A stretch of 64,000 nt of DNA. It comes from Seongchinamella sediminis. Its GTDB lineage: Bacteria > Pseudomonadota > Gammaproteobacteria > Pseudomonadales > Halieaceae. The stretch lies in contig NZ_QRAN01000002.1 in NCBI RefSeq assembly GCF_003457605.1, forward strand, positions 62,388 to 126,387. Direction: 5' to 3'. Of this stretch, positions 53,144-63,976 are shown in pieces. Numbering within the stretch: the first letter of the stretch is position 1; each line of letters starts with the position of its first letter. The translations under genes were made by a program, and so were the position numbers. The notes under the pieces were generated by a model. The model made no database searches. It saw only the letters and a list, made by a program, of their open reading frames with translations, and was not told the DNA's origin.

Positions 53144-53689
53144 CTAGTTCGCAAGCGGGAAGAAGTCGTAGCGCTGGGTTCCCACGCTGGCTTCCAGCAG
53201 TAAGCCGCCGCGCACCAGCACAAACATGGCGACATCGGGGCTGAAGCCCGGGGTTAGCGCCCTGCCCCTGGTCGCCAGCGTGGCATTGGCCTGACCGGTG
53301 AACTCGAAGCGACCCCGGCGAAACTGGTCCAGCGCGTCCTCACTGCGGAAGAACAGGATTTTCCGGTCAGCCTGAATGCCAACATTGGGACCGACAAAGA
53401 CCTCAGTCATAATTGCCCGGCCAGTCACCTCACCCTGCTCGAACAACCAGCCATTGCCGAAAGCGGCGCCAAAGCCGCTGCCAGCCCGCCAGTTGGCGGG
53501 AAAAACCGCGTAGGCCAGCGCATCGCGAAAATAGGGCCGCAATTCCTCATGGGCGCGAAACAGTGCCAGTGCCTCCGCCACGGAGGCCTGCCGCTCCTCA
53601 TCGTAAATCGCTGGCTCCGTTACACAGCCAGCGGTCATCTGGAGCAGCAGCAGGCAAAAACAGATGCGCAGCAGCTTCATCGCTTGCAC
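53144..53689 (-). CDS. SYLF/YSC84-domain lipoprotein
   Basis: A 181-residue protein. A lipobox ends in MTAGC (residue about 22). The mature part resembles the SYLF (YSC84) lipid-binding domain: LRPYFRDALAYAVFPANWRAGSGFGAAFGNGWLF, VFVGPNVGIQADRKILFF and FEFTGQANATLATRGRALTPGFSPDVAMFVLVRGGLLLEASVGTQRYDF. Its start overlaps the end of the upstream barrel gene by 13 bases, suggesting coupled translation. The role is unknown, perhaps lipid binding at the outer membrane. Confidence 0.75.
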   Translation of the reverse strand: MQAMKLLRICFCLLLLQMTAGCVTEPAIYDEERQASVAEALALFRAHEELRPYFRDALAYAVFPANWRAGSGFGAAFGNGWLFEQGEVTGRAIMTEVFVGPNVGIQADRKILFFRSEDALDQFRRGRFEFTGQANATLATRGRALTPGFSPDVAMFVLVRGGLLLEASVGTQRYDFFPLAN

Positions 53690-55110
53690 TCCAGATGGGC
53701 GGTCAGCACGTCAGAGCCCCCGTCGACGTTACCGAGGATGTCCACCCGGGCGAACATGCCCGAGCGGTGGACAATGGTCAGGCCACTGTAACAGCGGCGC
53801 CACCAGCCGCTTTCGCCAAAGAGGTTGCGCAGCGGGAAGTCGACGGTGGCCTCCAGGTAGTTGAGGAAATGACTGGTGTTATTGCCGCGTTTTTCCTGTT
53901 TCCTCTGCTCCACATAAGGCACCTTGTCCGCATAGGAAAACCCGTAGCCAAAACCGTAGCGAAACAGCTCCCGGTTGCTCCAGGGTGAATAACCAGTGCC
54001 CATCAGCATGATGTAAGGGTTCACCTCCCAGAAATCCTCCTGGTAACCGTTTTCCAGCCGGCGGTTGACCGAGACCCGGCCCCACACGTCGATGCGCCGG
54101 CCGTCCAGCGCCAGCTTGCTCAGGGTCAGGCCGGCCAGGTAGGTGTCCACACTGTCGTTCTGCTTGACCGCGCCGCGGTGAACCTTGTGGAAGGTGTGCT
54201 CGGCGGTGTAGCCCGCGTTCACGCGCCAGCTCCACTCGCCGGTCCGTTCACGGTTCCGGCGACTCGCGGCAGGGTCGTCCAGCACGTTGCCGAAAGCGTA
54301 GGCCACACCCACCATTGCGCTCAGCATCTGGTCCGCATCCACCAGCGGGCTGTCGCTGACCTCGTCGTCGAGCACGTCGAGCGCCAGGTTGGCGAACAGG
54401 CGCATGCGCTTGGACATTCGATAGCTGGTATTCAGTCCCGCCCGCCAGCGGCTGGACTGGCCGGGGTGATAGGCCAGAAGATCGTCCCTGGCTTCAGCGG
54501 CGGAAACACCATAATAGTAGTCGGTCAGGGCCTCGTCCCAGTGCACGTAACTGGCGAAAGGCGACAGTGTCCAATTGTTGGCGATCCAGTTGTAACGATA
54601 AGTGAGATCCAGTTCCTCGCCGTTGTGGCGGTCCAGGGTGTCCTGCAGCCAGGTGAGAGAGAGGCTGCCCCAGTCGCCCCTGACACTGCCGCGCAATCCG
54701 CCATCGAGGCTTTGCTCGCGCTCCTCGACGCCGTCAAAGTAGACATCGCGTTCCGGCTCCAGGCGATCGAAGCGATACGAGACAAGAGCGTCGAGCGAGA
54801 AACTGTCTCCGTTCAGCAGGTGTATACCGGCGCTGCTGCCGTGAGCAAACAGGTAGCGACCCTCGTAGTAGTAAAAGGGCATCAGGTCGGAATCCTGCCC
54901 GGTTTCAATCGAACTTATATCACCAATACCCCTGTAGGGGCTGTCGCCCCAGCGCCAGCCCAGTCCCAGGCCCAGGGTGCCTTCGGGGACATCGGCGGTG
55001 GCTATTTCGGTGACCGGGTTGGTGGCAAGGGTAATACCCGGCAGGGCGAACCCGACAATGAGCCAGAACGGGGGTGCCAGCAAGGGGCGCACGGACTTGA
55101 ATGGATGCAA
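53677..55110 (-). CDS. MipA/OmpV-like outer-membrane protein with C-terminal extension
   Basis: A 477-residue protein with a signal peptide ending near LATNP. Residues about 40-290 fit the MipA/OmpV barrel (GLGLGWRWGDSPYRGIGD, MPFYYYEGRYLFAHGSSAGIHLL, LLAYHPGQSSRWRAGLNTSYRMSK). The C-terminal part has a second strand-rich region ending in HRSGMFARVDILGNVDGGSDVLTAHLECKR, so the protein looks like two barrel modules or a long one. MipA relatives hold murein synthase/lytic transglycosylase complexes; OmpV relatives act in osmotic response. Assignment tentative. Confidence 0.6.
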   Translation of the reverse strand: MHPFKSVRPLLAPPFWLIVGFALPGITLATNPVTEIATADVPEGTLGLGLGWRWGDSPYRGIGDISSIETGQDSDLMPFYYYEGRYLFAHGSSAGIHLLNGDSFSLDALVSYRFDRLEPERDVYFDGVEEREQSLDGGLRGSVRGDWGSLSLTWLQDTLDRHNGEELDLTYRYNWIANNWTLSPFASYVHWDEALTDYYYGVSAAEARDDLLAYHPGQSSRWRAGLNTSYRMSKRMRLFANLALDVLDDEVSDSPLVDADQMLSAMVGVAYAFGNVLDDPAASRRNRERTGEWSWRVNAGYTAEHTFHKVHRGAVKQNDSVDTYLAGLTLSKLALDGRRIDVWGRVSVNRRLENGYQEDFWEVNPYIMLMGTGYSPWSNRELFRYGFGYGFSYADKVPYVEQRKQEKRGNNTSHFLNYLEATVDFPLRNLFGESGWWRRCYSGLTIVHRSGMFARVDILGNVDGGSDVLTAHLECKR

Positions 55111-55212
55111 TCTGACTCCGGAAAGCGACTTGGCGGCTGGCGAAAACTCCGCATTATTCTAGACTCCATGGACGCTTTGTAAACAAATGCCCCAGGGCCC
55201 AGGTAAACAATA

Positions 55213-57135
55213 ATGATCAAGCTCAATATAATCCCCGCGGCGCTGCTGATCGCCGCCCTCAGCGCAAGCGCCAACGCCCAGGCGCCGGCCCCGGACAAAG
55301 ACTCGCTGGCTGACGCCTGGCCCAGCCAGACGCGGTTCTCGCCTTACGCCGGGCGCAACTTTCCGGGCCAGGTGTACTGGGGTGATACCCACCTGCACAC
55401 CGCGATGTCCTTCGACGCCGGCGCGTTTGGCGCCCGCCTGTCACCGGCGGACGCCTACCGCTTCGCCCGCGGTGAGGAGGTGACCTCCTCCGGGGGCCTG
55501 AAGGTGAGACTGTCCCGGCCGCTGGACTTCCTGGTGGTCGCCGACCACTCGGACAACATGGGCTTTTTCCCCACCCTGCTGGGCGGCGAACCCTCGTACC
55601 TGGCCAATCCCACCGGCAAGCGCTGGTACGAGATGATCCAGACCGGCGGCAGCACCGCGGTAGACGCCGCACTGGAGATCATCAGCGCCTTCTCGGACGG
55701 CAGCTTCCCGATGGAGATCGCCTCCATGCCCGGCACCCCTACCTACCAGTCCGCCTGGGATATCGCGATCGAGGCAGCGGAACAGGCCAACACCCCGGGA
55801 GACTTTACCGCCTTTATTGGCTACGAGTGGACCTCCAATGAAAATGGCGCCAACCTGCACCGGGTGGTGATCTACCGGGATGGCGGTGAGGTGGCCAGTC
55901 GCAGCCTGCCCTACACCACCCTGGAACCGGCGGGCAGCCCCAACCCGGTGGATCTGTGGCAGGAGCTGCAGCGGGTACACGACACTACCGGCGCCAACCT
56001 GTTGGCTATCGCCCACAACGGCAACCTCAGCAACGGCATCATGTTCCCGCTGGTGGACTCCTTCAGCGGCAAGAAGATCGACAGGGACTACGCCCAGACC
56101 CGGATGAAGTGGGAACCGCTGTACGAAATCACCCAGATCAAGGGCGACGGCGAGACCCACCCCTTTCTCTCACCCAACGATGAATTCGCCGACTACGAAA
56201 CCTGGGACATGGGCAACCTGACCCTCACCGAGACCAAGACCGATGACATGCTGCAGTATGAGTACGGCCGCTCCGGACTGAAGCTGGGCCTGCAGGCCGC
56301 CGATCGACTGGGGGTGAACCCCTACCAGGTCGGCTTTATTGGCTCTACCGACAGCCATACGGCCCTGGCCACCGCCGCCGAGGAAAACTTCTTCGGCAAG
56401 CACTCCGGCACCGAACCGGCGCCGGAACGCATGACCCACCCGGTGGGCTGCTTCGGCGAAATGTGCATATTTGGCTGGCAGCAGGCGGCCAGCGGCCTGG
56501 CCGCGGTGTGGTCCACGGAAAACACCCGGAGCGCGCTGTTCGACGCCATGAAACGCCGCGAAACCTACGCCACCACCGGCTCCCGCATGCTGGTTCGTTT
56601 CTTCGGCGGCTGGGATTTCAACCAGCAGGACACCCTGTCCCGCACCCCGGGCCACGCCGGCTATACCAAGGGCGTACCGATGGGCGGCGAGCTCAGGGGC
56701 GCCAAGGGCGATGCGCCCAACTTCCTGGTGGCCGCGCGCAAGGACCCCTTCAGCGGCAACCTGGACCGCATCCAGATCGTCAAGGGCTGGCTGGATAACA
56801 GAGGCAAGCCACAGGAGCAGGTATACGACGTGGTCTGGGCCGGTGACCGCAGCCCGGGAACAGACGGCAAGCTGCCCCCGGTGGGCAATACCGTCGACGT
56901 GGCCAATGCCACCTGGACCAATACCATTGGCGACCCGGAACTGATCACCGTCTGGCAGGACCCTGACTTCGACCCCGGCCAGCGCGCGTTCTACTACGCC
57001 CGGGTGCTGGAAATCCCCACCCCGCGATGGACCGCCTACGAGAAACAGCGCTTCCCCGATGCCGCAGTGCCGGAGGGGACCCCCATGGTGCAGCAGGAGC
57101 GGGCCTACACCTCGGCAATCTGGTATACGCCCTGA
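55213..57135 (+). CDS. Exported DUF3604 protein
   Basis: A 640-residue protein with signal peptide MIKLNIIPAALLIAALSASANAQA. The body is a DUF3604 domain: YWGDTHLHTAMSFDAGAFG, DFLVVADHSDNMGFF, AFIGYEWTSNENGANLHRVV, LLAIAHNGNLSNGIMF, and later GSTDSHTALATAAEENFFGKHSG. The histidine/aspartate pattern is that of a PHP-like metal hydrolase. It is a large family in marine bacteria with unknown substrate; some members are next to sulfatases or TonB receptors. Preceding are divergent barrel genes. Confidence 0.88.
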   Translation: MIKLNIIPAALLIAALSASANAQAPAPDKDSLADAWPSQTRFSPYAGRNFPGQVYWGDTHLHTAMSFDAGAFGARLSPADAYRFARGEEVTSSGGLKVRLSRPLDFLVVADHSDNMGFFPTLLGGEPSYLANPTGKRWYEMIQTGGSTAVDAALEIISAFSDGSFPMEIASMPGTPTYQSAWDIAIEAAEQANTPGDFTAFIGYEWTSNENGANLHRVVIYRDGGEVASRSLPYTTLEPAGSPNPVDLWQELQRVHDTTGANLLAIAHNGNLSNGIMFPLVDSFSGKKIDRDYAQTRMKWEPLYEITQIKGDGETHPFLSPNDEFADYETWDMGNLTLTETKTDDMLQYEYGRSGLKLGLQAADRLGVNPYQVGFIGSTDSHTALATAAEENFFGKHSGTEPAPERMTHPVGCFGEMCIFGWQQAASGLAAVWSTENTRSALFDAMKRRETYATTGSRMLVRFFGGWDFNQQDTLSRTPGHAGYTKGVPMGGELRGAKGDAPNFLVAARKDPFSGNLDRIQIVKGWLDNRGKPQEQVYDVVWAGDRSPGTDGKLPPVGNTVDVANATWTNTIGDPELITVWQDPDFDPGQRAFYYARVLEIPTPRWTAYEKQRFPDAAVPEGTPMVQQERAYTSAIWYTP

Positions 57136-57263
57136 ACAGCTGTCACCGCTGATCCCGGTGAACGAGCGCTCGAGTCAATGGCTTTGGCTGCAAAGGTCGT
57201 TGCCAGCCCGGGCGTCTACCACTACCTTGTACTTCATACCTATAGCAGCAGCGGAGCAGGCAA

Positions 57264-57848
57264 ATGGCGGAAACAAGACAGGTTCTTAACAAGACAACCA
57301 TGGGTATTGGCGAGGGCCTGCCCCTGGAAGCATCCCAGGGCGGCATCGAGGAGTTACGCCAGGACATCCAGCGCTTGATGGATATGGAGGCGATCAAGCA
57401 GCTCAAGCACGCCTACTTCCGCTGTATCGACACCGCCAATATGGAGGAGCTCGCCACCCTGTTGCACGACGATGTGGTGGTTGACTTCAAGGGCGGCGGC
57501 TACCACTGGCAGCTCAATGGCAAGGAGGAGTACCTGGGCAGCATCGGCAGCTCCTTCAGCAAACAAACCATCGGCCAGCACCACGGTCACCACCCGGAAA
57601 TCCAGATGCTGTCGGCCACCGAAGCCACCGGCGTCTGGTACCTGGAAGACAAGTTCTGGGTCATCAACCACAAGTACTACACCACTGGTACGGTGCTGTA
57701 CTGGGATCGCTACGTGAAGGAAAACGACCGCTGGCTGATCCGCGATACCCGCTACGAGCGGCTGTACGAGTTCAAAGAGGCTCTGGCGGAAGAACCCAAG
57801 CCCAGTTCACATTACCTGGGCGTGCACGGGACTGAGCCGACATACTAA
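57264..57848 (+). CDS. SnoaL-like (NTF2-fold) protein
   Basis: A 194-residue protein. IKQLKHAYFRCIDTANMEELATLLHDDVVVDF and ATGVWYLEDKFWVINHKYYTTGTVLYWDRYVKENDRWLIRDTRYERLYEF are typical of SnoaL_4/NTF2-like proteins, a cone-shaped fold used for dehydratases, isomerases and hydroxylase helpers acting on steroids and polyketides. The chain is about 50 residues longer than the minimal fold, at the N-terminus. It is 128 bases after DUF3604 and may be in the same transcript. No catalytic residues can be named. Confidence 0.75.
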   Translation: MAETRQVLNKTTMGIGEGLPLEASQGGIEELRQDIQRLMDMEAIKQLKHAYFRCIDTANMEELATLLHDDVVVDFKGGGYHWQLNGKEEYLGSIGSSFSKQTIGQHHGHHPEIQMLSATEATGVWYLEDKFWVINHKYYTTGTVLYWDRYVKENDRWLIRDTRYERLYEFKEALAEEPKPSSHYLGVHGTEPTY

Positions 57849-57867
57849 CCAGCGTTGTGCCCCACCC

Positions 57868-57928
57868 CCACCCCGCTAACGAGGTGAATTGCGAAGCAAG
57901 AGAAGGTGCCCTGGGGCAAGCGGGGTGG
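57868..57928 (+). repeat. Dispersed intergenic repeat, copy C
   Basis: The element has perfect 10-base inverted ends (CCACCCCGCT and AGCGGGGTGG) around GAGGTGAATTGCG and the core CAAGAGAAGGTGCCCTGGGG. The ends differ in sequence from those of copy B, yet each pair is self-complementary. It sits between the convergent SnoaL-like and SulP genes. Confidence 0.78.
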
Positions 57929-57943
57929 CGGCGGGGGCAAAAT

Positions 57944-59509
57944 TCAGCCCAGGACGTCCTCAGCCACAAAGTACTTGGGATCCTCGATCACATTCACCTC
58001 AACCAGGTTACCCGCCTTGCGCAGCAACTGCTTGCACTCCGCGGACAGGTGCACCAGGTGCAGGGCCTTGCCAGAGTTGAGGTAGCGTTCCGCCAGGGTG
58101 TCGATCGCCTCCAGACCCGAGTGATCGCAGACCCGTGACTCGGCAAAATCGATAATTACGTCTTCATTGGCCTGCGCCGGGTCGAACTGCTCCAGGAAAG
58201 AGGTCACCGAACCAAAAAACAGCGGGCCGCTGACCGCGTATACCGTGGAGCCCTTGTGGTCCTCCTGCGCCCTGACCTGGATCTGCTTGGCGTGTTCCCA
58301 GGCGAAAACCAGGGCGGAAACAATCACCCCCACCACCACGGCGACCGCCAGGTCGGTGGCCACGGTGACCGCGGAGACCAGCACCAGCACCAGGGCATCG
58401 GACCTGGGCACCTTGCGCAGCACCCGGAAGCTGGACCACTCGAAGGTGCCGATCACCACGATAAACATCACCCCGATCAGCGCCGCCAGCGGAATCTGCT
58501 CAATCAGCGGCGAGGCCACCAGGATGAAGGCCAGCAGGAACAGCGCCGCGGAGATACCGGACAAGCGGCCGCGGCCGCCGGAGTTCACATTGATCATGCT
58601 CTGGCCGATCATTGCGCAGCCGCCCATGCCGCCGAAAAAACCGGTCGCTACGTTGGCCACCCCCTGGCCCACGCACTCCTTGTTACCGCGGCCGCGGGTT
58701 TCGGTGATTTCGTCCACCAGGCGCAGGGTCAGCAGGGACTCGATCAGGCCGATGGCGGCGAGGATCACCGAGTAGGGGAAAATAATGCTCAGGGTTTCCC
58801 AGTTCAGGGGCACCACGGGAATGTGGAACTGGGGCAGGCCGCCCTTGATGGACGCCACATCGCCCACCACCCTGGTATCCAGGCTGAGGCCCACCACCAG
58901 CAGGCTAACCACGACAATCGCCGCCAGCGAGGAGGGTATCGCGGTGGTCAGCCGCGGCAGGAAGTGAATAATGGCCATGGTCAGGGCCACCAGGCCCAGC
59001 AGCATGTACAGCTGCTGCCCTTCCAGCCAGGCCACGTCGATGATGCTGCCTTCCATGAAAGTGCCCGCCAGCCAGCCGGGTTCACCGGGGGTGCCGAACT
59101 GGCCCAGCTGGGCGAGGAAGATCACGATGGCCAGGCCGTTGACGAAGCCGAGCATCACCGGGTGGGGCACCATGCGGATAAACTTGCCCAGGCGCATTGC
59201 GCCGGCGGCAATCTGCAATACGCCCATCAGCACCACGGTGGCGAACAGGTACTCCACCCCGTGATCCGCCACCAGGGCCACCATGACCACCGCCAGCGCC
59301 CCGGTAGCGCCGGAGATCATACCCGGGCGGCCGCCGATGCTGGCGGTGATCAGGCCCACCATAAACGCGGCGTACAGCCCCACCAGCGGCTCGACGCCGG
59401 CGACAAAGGCAAAGGCCACCGCCTCCGGCACCAGGGCCAGGGCCACGGTCAGGCCGGACAAAACGTCATTTTTGACGGTCGCGACTTTGCTGGGATGGAT
59501 CTCGAACAT
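57944..59509 (-). CDS. SulP-family anion transporter with STAS domain
   Basis: About 521 residues. The start at 59509 ([19 protein letters not shown]) is chosen because an AGGTG ribosome site lies eight bases upstream; a GTG at 59521 would be part of that site. The membrane part contains [20 protein letters not shown] and [31 protein letters not shown], both SulP signatures. A C-terminal STAS domain has the motif [17 protein letters not shown]. These proteins take up sulfate, bicarbonate or dicarboxylates. The exact anion is unknown. Confidence 0.9.
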   Translation of the reverse strand: MFEIHPSKVATVKNDVLSGLTVALALVPEAVAFAFVAGVEPLVGLYAAFMVGLITASIGGRPGMISGATGALAVVMVALVADHGVEYLFATVVLMGVLQIAAGAMRLGKFIRMVPHPVMLGFVNGLAIVIFLAQLGQFGTPGEPGWLAGTFMEGSIIDVAWLEGQQLYMLLGLVALTMAIIHFLPRLTTAIPSSLAAIVVVSLLVVGLSLDTRVVGDVASIKGGLPQFHIPVVPLNWETLSIIFPYSVILAAIGLIESLLTLRLVDEITETRGRGNKECVGQGVANVATGFFGGMGGCAMIGQSMINVNSGGRGRLSGISAALFLLAFILVASPLIEQIPLAALIGVMFIVVIGTFEWSSFRVLRKVPRSDALVLVLVSAVTVATDLAVAVVVGVIVSALVFAWEHAKQIQVRAQEDHKGSTVYAVSGPLFFGSVTSFLEQFDPAQANEDVIIDFAESRVCDHSGLEAIDTLAERYLNSGKALHLVHLSAECKQLLRKAGNLVEVNVIEDPKYFVAEDVLG

Positions 59510-59763
59510 AGGACTACTCACCTGGAAATTGGGCGCGGGCCTCTGGGGCGCGCGGGGTCAGGAACCGACCGGCGGAGTCGTTGTTATGCGCAGACGGGAA
59601 AGGGCGCGAATTCTACGGCAGTTGGCGGTGCCTGGCCAAGCGGCAACGGCGTGAAAAATCACACCGCCGACGGGTCCGCCGGGAAACAACCTTGCCTTAC
59701 CGGAGATGGCATTCTCCGGCCAGGGCACTAGACTTGGGTAAATTCCAACTGGATGGACCCACC

Positions 59764-60327
59764 ATGGCCCTACTCACACTCGGCGTATTGCTGTGGGCAG
59801 TGACCCACCTGCTGCCCTCGATCTCCGCCCCGGCCCGCGCGGCCCTCGTCGCCCGCATCGGCGAAAACGGCTACAAGGGCCTGTTCAGCCTGTTGACGCT
59901 GGCGGCCCTGGCGCTGATTATTGTCGGCTGGCGCAGCATCGACCAGCCCGGCTATCTCTACACCCTGCCCCTGTGGACCCGCCACCTCGGTATGCTGCTG
60001 GTACTGGTTGCCTTCATCCTCTTTGTGGCTTCCGGCCAGCCGACCCGGATCAAGCAATACCTGCGTCACCCCCAGCTCACCGGAGTCATCCTCTGGGCCG
60101 GGGCGCACCTGATGATGAACGGTGATGCCCGCTCGCTGGTCCTGTTCGGCGGCCTGGGCCTGTGGGCGCTACTGGAGATCATTTTTATCAACCGCCGCGA
60201 TGGCGAGTGGCTGAAGCCCGAGCCCCCCGGCATCGCCCAGGACCTGAAACTGCTGGTGATTGCAGTGCTGGTGTACGCGGCTGTGGCCTGGGCTCACCGC
60301 TGGCTGGCCGGGGTGGCTATTTTCTGA
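59764..60327 (+). CDS. NnrU family membrane protein
   Basis: A 187-residue protein with about five transmembrane helices (LTLGVLLWAVTHLLPSI, GLFSLLTLAALALIIVGW, LGMLLVLVAFILFVASG, LVLFGGLGLWALLEIIFI, LKLLVIAVLVYAAVAWAH). YLRHPQLTGVILWAGAHLMMNGD is the NnrU signature. NnrU was first linked to nitric oxide metabolism and is related to isoprenoid/15-cis-zeta-carotene isomerase membrane proteins. No denitrification gene is near. The start is at 59764. Confidence 0.87.
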   Translation: MALLTLGVLLWAVTHLLPSISAPARAALVARIGENGYKGLFSLLTLAALALIIVGWRSIDQPGYLYTLPLWTRHLGMLLVLVAFILFVASGQPTRIKQYLRHPQLTGVILWAGAHLMMNGDARSLVLFGGLGLWALLEIIFINRRDGEWLKPEPPGIAQDLKLLVIAVLVYAAVAWAHRWLAGVAIF

Positions 60328-60350
60328 ACCACCGGTAACCACCGGCGAGG

Positions 60351-61352
60351 CTAAATCGCATCGGTCAGCACAAAACCCAGGCCAATGCGATGGCTGCGTT
60401 TATCGTAGTCGATCAGGCTCTCGCCGTAGCCGTTGAAGTACTGCACGTAACCGCGGAAGCGGTCACTGAGGGGGAAGGTCCAGTCCAGCTGCAAAGCCCC
60501 CTTGCTGTCGCCGCCGAGGACATTGCGCAGGGTGAAGCCCAGGGTGTGGTCCTGCAGCTTCCACAGGCCCTCCAGGTCACCATAACCCATGTAGCGATAC
60601 ATGCGCGGATTGTCGTCGTCTTCCTCATCTTCCGGCAGGCGGTACCAGCTGCGCGCCTTGAAACTGAAGTTGCCGCGCTCAAACACGGCGGCACCGATAA
60701 TCCGGTTCCAGCTGCGTGACAGTGGCTCTCCGCGGCCGTTGGACTGGTGATTGAGGCTCAGGCCCAGCAGAGTGTTGGTGAAGCCCAGCACCTGCCAGTC
60801 GTTCTCCACGCTCAGTATGAGTTCCGGCTGGTAGTTGGTCTCGCGAAACGGGGATGAGGCATCCGAGTTATACAGCTGCCACCAGTTTTCCTGGGTATAG
60901 GCGGCCCACAGGTTGGTGCCCTCACCGAGAATGTCTTCCCACACCACCGCCTTCAGGCTGATCTGGAACTTGGCCTCGAAGGCATCCATTTCCTCGCCGG
61001 GATACAGTTCAGTCCAGGCCTCGTCGTTTATCTCGCCGCTGTAGGTGACCGGCAGCAGGTAGTTGCGATGGTGTGGAATTATCGCCCAGGCGGAGGACAT
61101 GGCACCCTCCTCCACCGCCAGCCGGTCCGCCAGCAGGCCATCCTCCACCTCGGCCTGTTCGGCCGCGACCTGTTGCTCGACAAGGGTCGAGGGCGCCTCC
61201 CCGGGCACCGCCCCAGCGGCCTTCGCCAGCCGGTCGTAGCAGGCCAGGCGCTTCAAGCCGTCGGCAATGGCGGCACAGTCCAGCAGGCTGGACGCCTGCA
61301 CCGGCGATACACAGGCGCCACACAACGCCAGTACCGACAGCAAGTATTTCAT
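60351..61352 (-). CDS. pldA: Outer-membrane phospholipase A (OMPLA)
   Basis: A 333-residue protein. The signal peptide is [20 protein letters not shown], followed by a cysteine-containing linker ([21 protein letters not shown]) and the OMPLA barrel. The active site is complete: [17 protein letters not shown] holds the catalytic His and Ser and the Asn. It cleaves acyl chains from phospholipids in the outer leaflet, with calcium, as a dimer. ATG 61352 is chosen for the signal peptide. It is 20 bases after the AsmA-like gene, in the same direction. Confidence 0.9.
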   Translation of the reverse strand: MKYLLSVLALCGACVSPVQASSLLDCAAIADGLKRLACYDRLAKAAGAVPGEAPSTLVEQQVAAEQAEVEDGLLADRLAVEEGAMSSAWAIIPHHRNYLLPVTYSGEINDEAWTELYPGEEMDAFEAKFQISLKAVVWEDILGEGTNLWAAYTQENWWQLYNSDASSPFRETNYQPELILSVENDWQVLGFTNTLLGLSLNHQSNGRGEPLSRSWNRIIGAAVFERGNFSFKARSWYRLPEDEEDDDNPRMYRYMGYGDLEGLWKLQDHTLGFTLRNVLGGDSKGALQLDWTFPLSDRFRGYVQYFNGYGESLIDYDKRSHRIGLGFVLTDAI

Positions 61353-61372
61353 AGGGGATGTCCTCACTACTC

Positions 61373-63976
61373 TCACAGGGGGCGGCCAAACAGCTTTTTC
61401 AGCTCGCTCTCCACTTTGTTGTCCTGCTTGAACAGGGCCTCGCAGGGGTTGACCGAGGTCGCGACCCAGCGGTCCCACATGCCCTCGGCCAGAATCGACA
61501 GGCCACCGGTGGCGAAGGCCGCGCCACCTGACACCACCACCCCGGTGGGGTTGACGCCCAGGCGCGGGTAAGTGAAATTTCCGCCCAGCTTCAGATAGGG
61601 CGTGAGCGCCTTGGAAGCGCTGATACCGATACCGGTGCGGGAGCGGGTATTGAAAACCATATCCAGTTGCTCGCTGTTGAGGTCCACAGTGCCGCCCAGG
61701 GCAATGTCGATCTTGTCTGTGCGTATCACCAGGCCCGGTGCAAGGGTGGCCAGGCCGTCCTCCAGTAACAGGCCGCCGGCGTGGCACTCGACCTGGGTGT
61801 AGGGCTCGCGCTCGACGAATGGATTGATGCGGGAAACAATCTCCCCGAATACATCACCCAGCACCAGGTTCAGGCCATTGTTGTCTATTTTGCCGCCGTT
61901 GCCGCGCAGGTAGACGCTGCCGTCCAGGCTGGCGGCCAACTGCCGCAGGCTTGCCCCTGAACCCGACAGGGCCATCCGGTAATCGGCCTGCTGTTCGGCG
62001 CCGGAGTTGCCTGTCACCAGCCAGATAAGCGGCAGGCGGTGACTTTGCAGGCGCAGCTCGAACTGGGCCCCCGGCGCCGCATGCGCCAGTAACAGGCTCG
62101 CCTGGCCGGTAGAGAAGCTGCCCTGCCACTGCATTTCATCACTCTCCAGGCGGCCGTCCGCCAGGCGCAAGTGAAAACTGGCGCTGCTCTGAATGCCTTC
62201 CTCGGCGATGACTTCGTCAATGTCCAGGCTGAGCTCCCCCTCCACAGCATCCAGCCAGCTCATATCCAGCGCCGTGTCGGGAATCAACCGCTCAGCCTGC
62301 TGGGCAGCGCTCAGCGGTGCGCCTGATTCCAGTGCCGCGGCATCGCTGCTGCCGCTATCGGCCTGTTGCAGCTGGCGCTGGATGGCATCGGTAAGGAAGC
62401 GCAGGTCCAGTTTGCCGGCATGCAGTTGCGCGTCCACCCGCGCCGGGCTGCCGGGAGCGTAGGACAGCTGGCCCGAGAGGTCGCTGCGGCCCAGCTGCAG
62501 ATCCAGGTCAGTCAGCTGCAGGGCGCCGTCAGCGCCCAGGTCGACCGCCGAGCGCAGCATGAATGACTCGTTCGGCAGCCGGGCAGTAAGACCCAGGGCA
62601 GCCAGTGCCCGCAGGGCATGCTTGCCGCTGAGCTGGATACGCCCGGTCCCGGCTATACCCTGCGCCTGGGGTGTCAGGCTCAGGGCCGCGTCCAGGTGGC
62701 TCTCGCCGACGTTGAGCTGGAAGGTCTGCAGCTGCCACTGTGGGTCCTGCCAGCGCCCTTCCAGGTCCAGCTCGAATGGCAGGTCGGCCACTGGCTGTCC
62801 TGTCCACGGCGCCAGCAATTCCCCGGTTGAGGCCCCCTCGGCCCGCAGGCTGAGCAGGGAGCCGGCGAGGCCGCCCTGCATCGGCAGGCTGATGTCGCCC
62901 CATAGACGGGCACCGCCGCTGCGGGCGCTCAGTTTTTCCAGCCGCAGGGTGGCGCCATCACTGCGCAAGCGGGTTTGCAGCGCCACCTGGACCGGCAGCT
63001 CGTTTGCCGGGCTTACAGGCAGCAGCGCCTTCAGGTCAGGGCTATCGAACACCAGGTCGAGGTCCAGCCCCCGCAGGCTGGCGGGGTTGCCCAGGGTGCC
63101 GTTAATGGTCAGCTGGCTGTCGCCAGACACCAGCAGGCCGCGGGACACATCCAGCTTGCGGCCGGAGCCGTTCACATGGATTTGCAGCGCCAGTGGCAGG
63201 CGTCTGGCAGGGGCCTGCGCCGCTACCGGCAGCACCGGCTGTCCCTGCAGCTGTAACTGCAGGTCCAGCCCGGTAAATGCCAGCGGATCGGCCAGCGCGC
63301 CCTCGACGGTGGCCTGCCAGCCGCGGTATTCGCCCTCGCCGGCCAGCTGTAAACCGGGTCCCACTTGCTCCACTTGCCCGCTGACCCGCAGGGGCTGATC
63401 GCGCCAGCGGCCATCTACCGTCAGCACTATGCCTTTGGCCCCGTGCAGCTGGCCCTCCAGCCTGCTGTGCAGATCGGCATCGGGGGTCCGGTAAATTATC
63501 GCGCTGTCGCGGATATGCGCCTGTTCCAGCAGCACCGGTAACGCCAGCTCCTCTTCGTTGCCGGCGGTATCCGCCGCCTTTTCATCGCCAAACTGCCAGT
63601 TCGGGGACTCTCCCTCGCGCTGCAGCAGCGCCAGCTGCAGGCCCTCCAGCTCCAGGTCGCTGATGACCAGCGGGCCGTCCCGCCACAGGGAGGGCAGGTC
63701 CAGGTGCACCCGCGCCCGCCGCAGGCTCAGGAAATGAGGCTGCTCAGCCCACGCTGGATTGGCAATGCTCAGGCCCTCCACCACAAAAGATGGTTCCCGA
63801 TCGAAGCGAATTTCGTGCAGTTCGCCGATACGTACCTCGCGCTGGAGCAACTTGCTGGCGTATTGTTCCAGGATCAGCGGGTCGCGCAGGACGTGGCCCA
63901 CGGCCAGCACCAGCAGCACCAGCGCGGCCGCCAGCAGCGCCAGCGCCCAGATAAGCTTCCGCAGCGCCGGGCTCAC
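61373..63976 (-). CDS. AsmA-family protein
   Basis: An 867-residue protein with a GTG start. It has an N-terminal transmembrane anchor ([23 protein letters not shown]) and a long beta-rich periplasmic part with the AsmA motifs, such as [59 protein letters not shown], and at the C-terminus [40 protein letters not shown]. Members are thought to bridge the periplasm and move phospholipids between membranes. The OMPLA gene lies 20 bases downstream, so the pair suggests outer-membrane lipid homeostasis. Confidence 0.9.
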   Translation of the reverse strand: MSPALRKLIWALALLAAALVLLVLAVGHVLRDPLILEQYASKLLQREVRIGELHEIRFDREPSFVVEGLSIANPAWAEQPHFLSLRRARVHLDLPSLWRDGPLVISDLELEGLQLALLQREGESPNWQFGDEKAADTAGNEEELALPVLLEQAHIRDSAIIYRTPDADLHSRLEGQLHGAKGIVLTVDGRWRDQPLRVSGQVEQVGPGLQLAGEGEYRGWQATVEGALADPLAFTGLDLQLQLQGQPVLPVAAQAPARRLPLALQIHVNGSGRKLDVSRGLLVSGDSQLTINGTLGNPASLRGLDLDLVFDSPDLKALLPVSPANELPVQVALQTRLRSDGATLRLEKLSARSGGARLWGDISLPMQGGLAGSLLSLRAEGASTGELLAPWTGQPVADLPFELDLEGRWQDPQWQLQTFQLNVGESHLDAALSLTPQAQGIAGTGRIQLSGKHALRALAALGLTARLPNESFMLRSAVDLGADGALQLTDLDLQLGRSDLSGQLSYAPGSPARVDAQLHAGKLDLRFLTDAIQRQLQQADSGSSDAAALESGAPLSAAQQAERLIPDTALDMSWLDAVEGELSLDIDEVIAEEGIQSSASFHLRLADGRLESDEMQWQGSFSTGQASLLLAHAAPGAQFELRLQSHRLPLIWLVTGNSGAEQQADYRMALSGSGASLRQLAASLDGSVYLRGNGGKIDNNGLNLVLGDVFGEIVSRINPFVEREPYTQVECHAGGLLLEDGLATLAPGLVIRTDKIDIALGGTVDLNSEQLDMVFNTRSRTGIGISASKALTPYLKLGGNFTYPRLGVNPTGVVVSGGAAFATGGLSILAEGMWDRWVATSVNPCEALFKQDNKVESELKKLFGRPL

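Noticed and set aside
59700-59719. CCGGAGA/TCTCCGG inverted repeat before the NnrU gene
   Set aside because: Short stem, no T-run and no matching copy; could be an operator but nothing supports it.
58256-59731. 491-codon plus-strand frame opposite the SulP gene
   Set aside because: His/Gln/Gly-rich shadow with no recognised domain.
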